From an uncultured bacterium (lineage in GTDB: Bacteria; Bacillota_I; Bacilli_A; RF39; UBA660), in contig CAMNUE010000006.1 in assembly GCA_946560065.1 (NCBI GenBank), positions 1-64,000 on the forward strand: a stretch of DNA of 64,000 nucleotides, given 5' to 3'. The position numbers and the translations under genes are program-made. Of this stretch, positions 52,655 to 61,855 are shown one piece after another (positions within the stretch are counted from its first letter, which is position 1; each line of letters opens with the position of its first letter). The notes under the pieces are model-generated. The model saw nothing but the letters and a program-made list of their open reading frames with translations, was not told the DNA's origin and did no database searches.

Positions 52655-54496
52655 CTAATTCTCCTTAATAAATTCATCAATAACGTCCTTATATAAATTA
52701 GGATACATCTTTGATTCTTCTTCCAAACTATTTAAATATAATTCTGCTTCTTCTCTATCAAAATCTTTTATTCTTTCATAGATAAGAATATGATTTTCAT
52801 CTTTCATATCGAAGTCTTTTATCAATTTAAATTTTTTCATCGCAACTAATTGATTAAATACAAAATTATATTTTTCTTCAACAGATGTCTTCAAAAAAGG
52901 ATTACTAGTTAACACATACCTTGCAGTAAAAAGTTCAGTTGGAAATTCATGAACTCCCAATATTGCTGAACCATATGGCATATTATCAGCTATTGTCATA
53001 TCAGGCATATAGTAGTTTCTAAATTTATCAGGATTATAATTATTGTTATGAGGAATCATATAAGCTGTATTATTCTTATTCAAATTATTTCTAAGCCAAG
53101 AAGCAACTTCTCCTATTTCACGATAATTATCTTGGTCTACAACTCGTAATGGTACATCTGTAAAAACTTTCTTATTATTTTCTAAGAGATAACCATAACC
53201 AAAATTAATTCCAAAAACCACTAGAAGTACAAAAAGCCAAAAAGAGAATTTCATACTCTTAGATAATTCATAATCAACAAAACAACAAATAAAAACAAGA
53301 TAAACTGGCAATAATATTAAACTATGATGTAATCCCATATTTTGGATTCTTGTAAATAAATAAATCATCAATATATAAGAAATGAGACTTAACAATGTAA
53401 GTAATCTATATTTTTTCTTCACAAAACCATATACTATTCCAATTAAAATAAACAATAAAGGAATATAACCTAAATGTCCTAATTGATTTACTAATTCTGT
53501 TTTAAATCCACCTGCCATATAAAAAGCATATGATGAACCAAAATTACTAATAAAAATATTTTTAATAAGAGGTAATAATGTAACAAAAAAGAATATAAAA
53601 GCAATTCCTACAAATAAAAACCAATTTATAAACACTCTTTTTAATTTAGTCCTATCTTTACAACATAGAATAATTATTCTTATGAAATAACAAATATAAT
53701 ACACCAAAATAAAGTACAAATACCATCTTCTACATATCACCAACATAAACGTCAAAATAATAAGTAATAAAGCTCTATCTTTCTCAATTACCTCAAATTC
53801 ATAATCAATTGATAAACTAATGATTAAGAAAATAAAAACTAATCCAAATAAATCAGGCTGTCCATAAATAAACGTAGTATGCAGTACTGGTAAAAATAAA
53901 AAGACTATCAAAGTAATTCCAATAAAGGTATTCTCTCTTTTTATTTCAAACCTTCTAACTACTGCTATAAGTAGTAAAAGTAAAGACATCACTAAATATG
54001 GAATAAAAACAACTACACAGGAAAGAACATAAGAATTTATTGTTTTACTAGTGAAATTAAAAATAAATTCCGGAAAAAAGGAAATAAAATTACCATACTT
54101 CCCAGACCAAGTACTCATAATAAACTTCCTTATTCCAACAAATAACCCTTCACTGAAAGAATTTCTAGTAAACATCTGCAAATTATAATATGTCGAATAA
54201 TCCCAGTAGTAAATAAATTTACGATTTATAATACTAAAAAAATAAAAAAGATAAATTAAACCTATCATAATAAATATTAATTTTTTTTGAAAGGAATCAA
54301 ACTTAAAATTATTCTTTTTAATAATATATCTAAAAATAAATATTAAAAATAAATTAGCTTCTATACTTAATAAAAAAAGAAGAAACTTATTAACTCGAAA
54401 TAAACCGAATAAAAGAACTAAGAAAAATATAACTCCAAAACAAATATATAATACCTTTTCACTTATTTTTAAATTTCTAAATTTATCATTAATCAT
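52655..54496 (-). CDS. Polytopic membrane protein, GT-C glycosyltransferase-like
   Basis: This protein of about 613 residues has some 13 hydrophobic helices and a soluble C-terminal part. The first outer loop carries YYWDYSTYYNLQMF, an acidic site of the kind found in GT-C enzymes that use polyprenyl-phosphate sugars. The gene follows a DPM/GtrB-like transferase by one base, the usual partner that makes such a donor. Together they could decorate a surface glycan or teichoic acid (inference). The start is uncertain: ATG 54496 lies just after the partner's stop, ATG 54505 just before it. Confidence 0.7.
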   Translation of the reverse strand: MINDKFRNLKISEKVLYICFGVIFFLVLLFGLFRVNKFLLFLLSIEANLFLIFIFRYIIKKNNFKFDSFQKKLIFIMIGLIYLFYFFSIINRKFIYYWDYSTYYNLQMFTRNSFSEGLFVGIRKFIMSTWSGKYGNFISFFPEFIFNFTSKTINSYVLSCVVVFIPYLVMSLLLLLIAVVRRFEIKRENTFIGITLIVFLFLPVLHTTFIYGQPDLFGLVFIFLIISLSIDYEFEVIEKDRALLLIILTFMLVICRRWYLYFILVYYICYFIRIIILCCKDRTKLKRVFINWFLFVGIAFIFFFVTLLPLIKNIFISNFGSSYAFYMAGGFKTELVNQLGHLGYIPLLFILIGIVYGFVKKKYRLLTLLSLISYILMIYLFTRIQNMGLHHSLILLPVYLVFICCFVDYELSKSMKFSFWLFVLLVVFGINFGYGYLLENNKKVFTDVPLRVVDQDNYREIGEVASWLRNNLNKNNTAYMIPHNNNYNPDKFRNYYMPDMTIADNMPYGSAILGVHEFPTELFTARYVLTSNPFLKTSVEEKYNFVFNQLVAMKKFKLIKDFDMKDENHILIYERIKDFDREEAELYLNSLEEESKMYPNLYKDVIDEFIKEN

Positions 54497-54497
54497 A

Positions 54498-55457
54498 TCA
54501 ATCATTCTCTTCCAAATTCTCAGCAATTATATATCTAGGTCTTTCTTTTGTTTCACTATAAATCTTTCCAATATATTCTCCAATTATTCCTAAAGATAAC
54601 ATTTGAAGTCCTGAAATAAACCAAATTGAGCAAACAATAAAAGTCCATCCTTGAACGGCTTTTCCTTCTATTTTAATTACCAAAAAATAAATCAACATTA
54701 ATATACTTATAATGAATATAATTACTCCTAAATTTAATATTAATCTAAGTGGTTTAACACTAAAAGAAGTTATTCCATCTAAAGCAAAATTAAGCATCTT
54801 CCTTAAAGGATATTTTGACTCTCCAGCAAATCTTTTACTTCTCTCATAATAAACTACATCAGACTTATAACCTATTAGTGGAAATATTCCACGCAAAAAC
54901 AAATTTACCTCTTTAAAAGTCTCTAAATCCTTTAAAACTCTCTTGCTAGTCAATCTATAATCTGCATGATTAAAAACAATTTCTACTCCCATTAAATGCA
55001 TAAATTTATAAAAGCCTTGAGCTGTTGTTTTCTTAAAAAAAGTATCTTTTTTCCTTGAACTTCTAACTCCATAAACAATAGCATTACCTTCCGCATACTT
55101 CTTAAGCATTTCATCTATGGCATCAACATCATCTTGCAAATCAGCATCCATACTTATAACTACATCAGCATACTCCCTTGCCACCATAAGTCCAGCCAAT
55201 AAAGCATTCTGATGTCCCCTATTTCTTGAAAGACTTATACCTGTAAAAAGTTTTTCTTCAGCATTTATTTTCTTTATCAAACTCCAAGTTGCATCCCTTG
55301 AACCATCATTAACATACATTACTTTACTATTTTTACTTATTTTTTTCTCACTTATTAAAGACTTTAATTTTTCTTTTAATTTTTTAGTAGTTTCTTGAAG
55401 GACCTCTTCTTCATTGTAACAAGGTATAACCACATACAATATATTTTTCTCTTTCAT
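54498..55457 (-). CDS. GT2 glycosyltransferase, DPM/GtrB-like
   Basis: The GT-A catalytic domain has VVIPCYNEEEV, the VNDGSRDATW loop and the DxD-type MDADLQDD, then RGIFPLIGY and the YPLRKM amphipathic helix. Two C-terminal membrane helices follow (LILNLGVIIFIISILMLIYF and a second). This is the layout of polyprenyl-phosphate glucosyl/mannosyltransferases such as GtrB. I start at ATG 55457 (GGTGATAAA upstream); a TATAAT lies about 16 bases before it. The product donor would be used by the GT-C protein encoded next. 319 residues. Confidence 0.88.
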   Translation of the reverse strand: MKEKNILYVVIPCYNEEEVLQETTKKLKEKLKSLISEKKISKNSKVMYVNDGSRDATWSLIKKINAEEKLFTGISLSRNRGHQNALLAGLMVAREYADVVISMDADLQDDVDAIDEMLKKYAEGNAIVYGVRSSRKKDTFFKKTTAQGFYKFMHLMGVEIVFNHADYRLTSKRVLKDLETFKEVNLFLRGIFPLIGYKSDVVYYERSKRFAGESKYPLRKMLNFALDGITSFSVKPLRLILNLGVIIFIISILMLIYFLVIKIEGKAVQGWTFIVCSIWFISGLQMLSLGIIGEYIGKIYSETKERPRYIIAENLEEND

Positions 55458-55499
55458 TTTATCACCAACTAGATTATACCATATTAAAAGCTTAAACAA

Positions 55500-55530
55500 T
55501 AATAAAACTATCAACACACTGGTTGATAGT
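55500..55530 (-). terminator. Terminator of ftsA-ftsZ
   Basis: A 9-bp stem ACTATCAAC/GTTGATAGT with a 6-base loop on the minus strand, followed by TTTATTATT, 17 bases past the ftsZ stop. Confidence 0.8.
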
Positions 55531-55546
55531 CTAAATTAATTATATT

Positions 55547-56665
55547 TTAAAAATTTCTATCTCTTAAAAATGAAGGCATATCTATATCAACAGCACTACC
55601 ACTAGAATCATTTGAATCATCAGATAACAATTCTGGTTGATATGAATATTCTTCCCTAACTGGAGTTCTTCTTGTTTGAGATGCATTATTATAAACTGGC
55701 TCTTGACCCTTTTTAACTTTATCAAAACCAGTAGCAATAACTGTAACAATAACTTCATCATTTAAGTTCTCATTAATAACTGAACCAAAGATTGTATTAA
55801 TGTCAGTATTAGCAGCACTTCTAACAACTTCTGCAGCCTGTTCAGCCTCAAACAATGTTAAATTGACTCCACCAGTGATATTAATAATTGCATCAGTAGC
55901 ACCTTCAATTGAAGTTTCAAGTAGTGGTGAAGATACGGCTTGTTTTGCAGCCTCTAGTGCACGATCTTCTCCCATACCAATTCCAATACCAATGATTGCA
56001 CGTCCACTCTTCTCCATTACAGCTTTAACATCTGCAAAGTCCAAGTTAACAAGACCAACAACAGCAATCAAATCAGATATTGATTGAACACCACGACGAA
56101 GGACATTATCAACTTCTTTAAACGCTTCAAGCATTGGTGTCGACTTATCAATTATTTCTCTTAATCTATCATTTGGAATAATAATCAAAGTATCAACATG
56201 TTTCTTTAACTCTTCAAGTCCCGCATTTGCATTTTCCATTCTTCTCTTTCCTTCGAAAGAAAATGGTTTAGTAACAATAGCAACTGTCAAAGCACCAAGT
56301 GCTTGAGCTATTTCTGCAACAACAGCTGCTGCTCCAGTACCTGTTCCACCACCCATTCCTGCAGTGACGAAAACCATATCAGCTCCAGACAACGCATCTT
56401 CAATTTCTTTTTTTGATTCAACTGCAGATTCTTTCCCAACTTCTGGTTTACCACCTGCACCAAGTCCATCTGTTAAATTAGCACCAATCTGAATTTTAAC
56501 ATCAGCCTTAGAAGAATTTAATACTTGTAAATCTGTATTAGCAGCAATGAATTCAACACCCTTAACTCCAGATTCAACCATTCTATTAATAGCGTTACCT
56601 CCGCCACCACCTAAACCGATGACTTTAATCTTCGCTAATTGATCCATTTCTAATCCGCCTATCAT
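55547..56665 (-). CDS. ftsZ: Cell division GTPase FtsZ
   Basis: FtsZ polymerises into the division ring. The tubulin signature GGGTGTG is at residues 105-111, the N-terminal loop [13 protein letters not shown] at 17-29, and the T7 loop NLDFADVK is present. After a variable linker the C-terminal tail ends [11 protein letters not shown], the peptide that binds FtsA. 372 residues. The ATG at 56665 ([15 protein letters not shown]) has AAGGAGG 7 bases upstream. It follows ftsA by 12 bases. Confidence 0.98.
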   Translation of the reverse strand: MIGGLEMDQLAKIKVIGLGGGGGNAINRMVESGVKGVEFIAANTDLQVLNSSKADVKIQIGANLTDGLGAGGKPEVGKESAVESKKEIEDALSGADMVFVTAGMGGGTGTGAAAVVAEIAQALGALTVAIVTKPFSFEGKRRMENANAGLEELKKHVDTLIIIPNDRLREIIDKSTPMLEAFKEVDNVLRRGVQSISDLIAVVGLVNLDFADVKAVMEKSGRAIIGIGIGMGEDRALEAAKQAVSSPLLETSIEGATDAIINITGGVNLTLFEAEQAAEVVRSAANTDINTIFGSVINENLNDEVIVTVIATGFDKVKKGQEPVYNNASQTRRTPVREEYSYQPELLSDDSNDSSGSAVDIDMPSFLRDRNF

Positions 56666-56677
56666 ACCTTTTCCTCC

Positions 56678-57916
56678 TTAGTTATCAAAAAAGTGTCCAA
56701 ACACTTTACTTAGCATATTTTCATTAGTAGTAATACTAGAATCTGTCGATAATAGAGTCTCTACATCACTTTTATTTACCATATTATAATGTTTACCTCT
56801 AAGTTCCAGTTTATCATCAAAATACTTAGTAATTCCATAACAACTACTATACTTATTGTGTCTTATCCCCATCGTTGAAAGATTACAAACCTTCGCAACA
56901 AAACCAAACTCTTGCTCAACTAAATATTGAAACCCAGCCATTTCGCTTAAGCCACCTGTTATTATTATATAACGTATTTCTCTATTTGTTAAGTTTTTTA
57001 TTTCATTTTTCGCAAGTTTTAAAATTTCCTTAATTCTTGCCTCAACTACCTTAGAAACCCCTACTTGATTGACCTCTTTTACTTCATCTTTATTGAGTTT
57101 TATCTCCCAAGTATCATTAGTATCAGCATAACTAGATATAGCAACTGAAAAAGTCTCTTTCATTGCTCTTGACTCAGTAGATTTAGACTTAAAAACATAG
57201 CCAATATCTTTATCCACATTAATACTTCCAATTGGAAGTAACTTATTTTTAATCTGAATTCCCTTATTAAAAACACTAACATTAGTTGATTCTTCACCGA
57301 TATTAATAATTGCTCCAACCAACTCATCATACTTCTTATTCTTAATAGAATAATAATCTCCAACAGAGTTATAACAAATATCAACCGTCTCTGCTCCACT
57401 AAGTTTTAAAACTTCTAAAATTCGATATAAAGGTTCCTTATCAACAGTACTAATAACCACTCTAGCATCAAGAATACTACCTTTCAGCCCCTTAGGATCA
57501 CTAACATTACTACTATCATCAATAGTAAAACTAATTGGCATCGCCGTAACTAACTCTTCATTAGTAAAATCCTGTCCCTTAATTGCATCTAAAAGAACAT
57601 TACTAACATCAACACCTGTAATGTCATTATAATCAATAATATTAGTACTTCCAACAACTATGTCCATTCGACAATTAGCAGATGGAATCCCCGCAATAAC
57701 TTTTGTAATTTTAATACCCAGCATTTCATTAACCTGTCTCAAAGCATTCTTAACACTACCAATAGCTAACTTAGTATCAACTATAAATCCATTTTTTATT
57801 CCCATAGAAGGACTGCTAACTGAAGCTAAGACATAAAACTTATCATTAACTTTCTCTGTAACAACAATCTTTATACTATCTGTACCTAAATCAATTCCAG
57901 TATAAATGTCATTCAT
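56678..57916 (-). CDS. ftsA: Divisome actin-like ATPase FtsA
   Basis: FtsA tethers FtsZ to the membrane. The 412-residue actin-fold protein shows GIDLGTDSIKIVV at the start, the 1C domain after residue 80, GAIINIGEESTNVSVF (phosphate 2) and IIITGGLSEMAGF (adenosine). The C-terminus ends MLSKVFGHFFDN, a short amphipathic helix expected to bind the membrane. The order ftsA-ftsZ is standard. AGGAG precedes ATG 57916. Confidence 0.95.
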   Translation of the reverse strand: MNDIYTGIDLGTDSIKIVVTEKVNDKFYVLASVSSPSMGIKNGFIVDTKLAIGSVKNALRQVNEMLGIKITKVIAGIPSANCRMDIVVGSTNIIDYNDITGVDVSNVLLDAIKGQDFTNEELVTAMPISFTIDDSSNVSDPKGLKGSILDARVVISTVDKEPLYRILEVLKLSGAETVDICYNSVGDYYSIKNKKYDELVGAIINIGEESTNVSVFNKGIQIKNKLLPIGSINVDKDIGYVFKSKSTESRAMKETFSVAISSYADTNDTWEIKLNKDEVKEVNQVGVSKVVEARIKEILKLAKNEIKNLTNREIRYIIITGGLSEMAGFQYLVEQEFGFVAKVCNLSTMGIRHNKYSSCYGITKYFDDKLELRGKHYNMVNKSDVETLLSTDSSITTNENMLSKVFGHFFDN

Positions 57917-57942
57917 ATAAGCATCTCCTATCTTTAAATTTA

Positions 57943-57971
57943 ATTATACTATAATTTTTTTTTTAATAAAA
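57943..57971 (-). promoter_or_regulatory. Probable promoter of ftsA-ftsZ
   Basis: TATAAT at 57943-57948 on the minus strand with a run of ten A residues just upstream in the spacer and only a poor -35 (TTTTAT). Confidence 0.45.
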
Positions 57972-57980
57972 GTCTTAATT

Positions 57981-59825
57981 TCAATGTTTTTCTACAAACT
58001 CTTTATAAATCATTTTATTACGCAACTCAAACATTTTCTTTTCTTTTCCAAGTAATTTATTTGTATAACTAATCTTTCCATTTGAATTAACAGAAACATA
58101 TCTATTATAAGCCGGTAAAACATCTCTAGTAGAATAAAGCCACCTATAATAAGAAGATAAATCTATATCCAAATGATTAACTAAATAAGTTAGTAATAAA
58201 TCATAGCCTAAGTATTCTGGAAAATCTATATCTAAATTATAGTTACTTAAAACCAAAGCCTCTGTATTATATTTCCTGTAAGTATTAACTAAATTATCAT
58301 TTGTATTAAAATACTTAAGGTTATCATAAACATCATTAAAACCGTCATCTTGAAGACTTGGCAAATGATCACCAAAAAATAAAATAATTGTCTCTTCATC
58401 AATACTATTAATATAATCGTATACTTTCTTTAACATCTTATCTGCATCATAAATTCCCTGAGCATAAGATAACACAATATCTTGATAATCTTCTGATAAT
58501 GTTGATTTAGAAACATTAATATCATACTTATCAAATTTATTCTTAGTATATCTCAGATGTGCCTCCATAGTTTCAACCATAATAAAATTCTTACTACGAT
58601 TTTTTTCCAAATCCTTAATTATTAAATCCCCCACATAATCATCAGAAACATAAAAACCTTTAATATGTTTTTTATCATCAACAATCGAGAAATTAGTAAA
58701 ACCAATATTTTTCATAATATTCTCTGAATTATAAGAATCTTCTCCTAACATTATAGAAGTAGTATACCCATTATTTTTCAATTCTTTAACCAAGGAATTT
58801 CTTTTTCTATTATCTTTATATAATTCTAAAAAAGGTATATAACCCAAATGATAATAAGTCATATTTCCACCAGTTAATAACTCATAAGAAACATTACTTG
58901 TCATGCTACCAAAAGATGGAGTAATCAAATTAATTAAATTACCTGTGTTTTTAAATTGAATATAGTTTTTTGTAACATCTTTATCAAATGAAATATCATC
59001 CTCAATTTTTTTTATATCAAAAAATGACTCTGAAAGTATAACTATAATATTAGGTGTTCCAATCGATTTATCTGCTTTCATACTCTTATCTTCCAATTCC
59101 TGCAACTTACTTCGATCATAATTAACAGGTTCATCATAATTAATCATCGAATTAAGATATTGATAATGCATTCCTCCAACAATTCCATAATATTCATAAA
59201 GATTTGGATAAGATATATACTCTTCTAAAGAATCCCTATTTATATCAGTATACACATACTTAAAATAGATTTTTTTAGAAAAACTAAACGGAAACAATAA
59301 ACAAAATAAAAGTAATATAGAACTCAAGCTAATAAAAAAAGATTTTCTTCTTGCAAAATTAATATTAAATTTCCAACTAATAAAAACGAGAACAAAAAAA
59401 GACAATAATATAGGTATAGATTGTACAAACAAATTAAAAATAACTTTTAATAATCCAGTACCTGTAAACGTCGCAATATTGCTATAATTTTGTAAAAAAT
59501 TAAAATCACTAATATATAAAGCTTCATTCATATACTTTATCTTAATATTATTAATCATAATTAATAAGTAAATAATAATCACAACAATAAGAGTAGATAT
59601 CCAAGTCTTTTTTGTAAAAATAAGAAGAAGTAAATTTAATAATAAAACTATAAAAAAAGAAAAAAAGATTGATCGAACACTCAAAATTTTCAAATTTGAA
59701 TCAATTAACCAAGAATTAGCTATAAACATTACTATTACCACTAAAAGAGGAATCAATACAAAACTATATAACAAATCAAAAATTCTTTTCTTATCTGAAA
59801 AAAAATACTCTTTTAAGAAACTCAT
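57981..59825 (-). CDS. LTA-synthase-like sulfatase-fold membrane enzyme
   Basis: Five N-terminal membrane helices (to about residue 185) are followed by an extracellular sulfatase-fold domain: PNIIVILSESFFD near residue 255, TPSFGSMTSNVSYELLTGGN with the catalytic Thr region, and LFFGDHLPSL. This is the layout of lipoteichoic acid synthases and phosphoglycerol transferases. The precise product (glycerol phosphate polymer or another phosphate-linked group) is not settled by sequence. Its start overlaps the PssA-like gene by 4 bases, tying phospholipid and polymer synthesis together in one transcript. Confidence 0.87.
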   Translation of the reverse strand: MSFLKEYFFSDKKRIFDLLYSFVLIPLLVVIVMFIANSWLIDSNLKILSVRSIFFSFFIVLLLNLLLLIFTKKTWISTLIVVIIIYLLIMINNIKIKYMNEALYISDFNFLQNYSNIATFTGTGLLKVIFNLFVQSIPILLSFFVLVFISWKFNINFARRKSFFISLSSILLLFCLLFPFSFSKKIYFKYVYTDINRDSLEEYISYPNLYEYYGIVGGMHYQYLNSMINYDEPVNYDRSKLQELEDKSMKADKSIGTPNIIVILSESFFDIKKIEDDISFDKDVTKNYIQFKNTGNLINLITPSFGSMTSNVSYELLTGGNMTYYHLGYIPFLELYKDNRKRNSLVKELKNNGYTTSIMLGEDSYNSENIMKNIGFTNFSIVDDKKHIKGFYVSDDYVGDLIIKDLEKNRSKNFIMVETMEAHLRYTKNKFDKYDINVSKSTLSEDYQDIVLSYAQGIYDADKMLKKVYDYINSIDEETIILFFGDHLPSLQDDGFNDVYDNLKYFNTNDNLVNTYRKYNTEALVLSNYNLDIDFPEYLGYDLLLTYLVNHLDIDLSSYYRWLYSTRDVLPAYNRYVSVNSNGKISYTNKLLGKEKKMFELRNKMIYKEFVEKH

Positions 59826-60421
59826 ATGCCTACCCCCATCAAAAAAAGTTTTAATATTACCAAGCCAATAATTCCAACTCCAATTACTAAATAAAGAAAT
59901 TTTAATTTCAAATCAGATTTCGGTATTTTAAAATTAAAAAGAAAAAGAAAAGACAAAACAAGTAATGTTAACATAATAACTATCTCACTAGTAGATATTA
60001 AAGTAATAATAGGCAAAATAAAAGAACTCATAGTTATAGGAAGACCTTTAAAGCATTTTTTATTTTCTTGATCAATATTAAAAAAAGCTAATCTAGTTAC
60101 ACCACAAAAAATAAATATACAATAAACAATCATGTTAAAAATAGAATTATAGCCTAAGCCAATACTAATTATAATCGGAAAAACTCCAAAACAAATTAAA
60201 TCAACTAAAGAATCAAGTTCAACTCCATATTTTTTTTCTTCTTCATCCCTTTTTACTAAATTAGCAATAGTTCCATCAAAAGTATCGCAAATTCCTGATA
60301 AAAGTAAAAAAACAAGGGAAACACTATAATTACCATCTATGGAAAATTTCATTCCAAAAACACTGCAAAACAAACCAATGAATGTTAAAATAATACTTTT
60401 ATTGTAAAAACCAATAAACAT
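59822..60421 (-). CDS. pssA: CDP-alcohol phosphatidyltransferase, PssA-like
   Basis: The CDP-alcohol phosphotransferase motif is DTFDGTIANLVKRDEE then GVELDSLVDL: the acidic residues DxxDG, G and DxxxD are all there, with N in place of the usual R after A. The long ELDSLxD form is typical of phosphatidylserine synthase PssA. Six or so membrane helices, 199 residues. I start at ATG 60421 (MFIGFYNKS), because a strong promoter lies at 60449-60477 within the longer open frame, so codons before it cannot be in that mRNA. Confidence 0.8.
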   Translation of the reverse strand: MFIGFYNKSIILTFIGLFCSVFGMKFSIDGNYSVSLVFLLLSGICDTFDGTIANLVKRDEEEKKYGVELDSLVDLICFGVFPIIISIGLGYNSIFNMIVYCIFIFCGVTRLAFFNIDQENKKCFKGLPITMSSFILPIITLISTSEIVIMLTLLVLSFLFLFNFKIPKSDLKLKFLYLVIGVGIIGLVILKLFLMGVGI

Positions 60422-60448
60422 AAATACACTTCCCATCATAATAATTAA

Positions 60449-60477
60449 ATTATAACCATTTTTATAAAACCGGTCAA
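60449..60477 (-). promoter_or_regulatory. Promoter of the PssA-like/LTA-synthase-like operon
   Basis: TTGACC (60472-60477), 17 bases, TATAAT (60449-60454) on the minus strand, starting 20 bases after the stop of the gene upstream. The predicted transcript begins about 20 bases before ATG 60421. Confidence 0.8.
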
Positions 60478-60496
60478 GGGATAGAAAAACAACCAA

Positions 60497-61840
60497 CTAT
60501 TCAAGATAATATGTATCAAATATTTCTTTAGACTCAATAAATTTAGCATTATTAATTACGTAATCAGCAATAACCAAATCAAATTGACTATCCTCACTAT
60601 CTTTACCATCATCATAAGAATTTCTATCCAATAAAACATAACGTTTATGATATTTTTTAATTTCATCAATCATTTTTTTACTTCCATTATAGCCATAATT
60701 TCCTTCAAGTAAAACATCAAAATAATCTATAGCTTTATCTCGAGAAATATCATACTGCATCTTAGCATATGACAGAATTAAAGGATTCTTATACTCATCT
60801 ATAATATCATAATAAACTAAAGAATTAACATAATCAGTCTTAGAATTAAGTGTATACTGAAAATGATTTAACTTTTTTGAAAAAACCGGATTAACAAGCA
60901 AGTAAAAAGATATTCCTAAAAGAAAACTATAAACAATAGACAAAACAATAGCTAATTTTCCAACATATTTTTCATACTTATTAATTAATGGTAAAATTTG
61001 CATAACAAAACAAAGAATATATATAGAAAAATGACAAAGATTAAATATTGGAATTACAAAAGATATTCCCATAAGTAAATAATAATTAGTAATATCCGAA
61101 CGTCTCTTCAAAGTAATCAAAAAAGAAATAATAAACAACAAAATGCTAATAATAAAATAAAAATTAAACATCGAACCATTTTTCCTAGTAAAATCAAACA
61201 AACCAAAAAAACATAAATCTAAAAAATTATACAAAGAACCAGTAAGAATCAAATATATTAAAAAAATTAAAATTGGTATTAAAAAGCCAACTAATCTTTT
61301 AAATAATTTTCTTTTATCTTTAAAATAAAAAATAATAGAAGGAAGTACTAGCAAAGTCCCAATAGTGTGTTTGCTTAAAAAAGTAAGCCCAATTATAACC
61401 CCGATAAAAATGTCATTGGAAGACTTGTTTTTCTCTAGATAAAGTAAATAAACTAAAAAGAAAAGTGCCATAAAATTATAAGTAGAATTAATTCCTAAAA
61501 ATCTAAATAAACAAATTACGAATAGTAAAAGATAACTTTTTGCACCATACAATTTAAATAAAAAATAAAACATAATTGTAACTAAAATACACTGCTCAAT
61601 TACAAATATTAAATAATTATTAAAAAAAATTAAACCAATCGCCATTAAAAAGGCATAAAAAGGTGTTGCAATAGTATTAAAATCTCGATATGGCACTTCA
61701 CCCCTACTTATTGCATAACTAAAGCCATAATTTGCGAGTGGATCTCCATACAAATTCAAAAATCCAAGAAATTCATAAATCACCAAGAAAAAAACAAAAA
61801 TTAATATATATCTTCCATAATCTTTTAAAATTCTTTTCAC
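60497..61840 (-). CDS. Polytopic membrane protein, tandem paralogue A (GT-C-like)
   Basis: This 447-residue protein with 10 to 12 helices has a first outer loop reading NYGFSYAISRGEVPYRDFNT, with Arg/Asp residues in the place of the GT-C catalytic acid. The C-terminal soluble part contains NYGYNGSKKMIDEIKK. It is clearly homologous to the next two genes upstream. Start GTG 61840, with GGAGGTG 5 bases before it. Such proteins are often annotated as glycosyltransferase family 39-like or unknown. A role in adding sugars to a surface polymer is inference. Confidence 0.75.
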   Translation of the reverse strand: MKRILKDYGRYILIFVFFLVIYEFLGFLNLYGDPLANYGFSYAISRGEVPYRDFNTIATPFYAFLMAIGLIFFNNYLIFVIEQCILVTIMFYFLFKLYGAKSYLLLFVICLFRFLGINSTYNFMALFFLVYLLYLEKNKSSNDIFIGVIIGLTFLSKHTIGTLLVLPSIIFYFKDKRKLFKRLVGFLIPILIFLIYLILTGSLYNFLDLCFFGLFDFTRKNGSMFNFYFIISILLFIISFLITLKRRSDITNYYLLMGISFVIPIFNLCHFSIYILCFVMQILPLINKYEKYVGKLAIVLSIVYSFLLGISFYLLVNPVFSKKLNHFQYTLNSKTDYVNSLVYYDIIDEYKNPLILSYAKMQYDISRDKAIDYFDVLLEGNYGYNGSKKMIDEIKKYHKRYVLLDRNSYDDGKDSEDSQFDLVIADYVINNAKFIESKEIFDTYYLE

Positions 61841-61855
61841 TAAAACACCTCCAAA

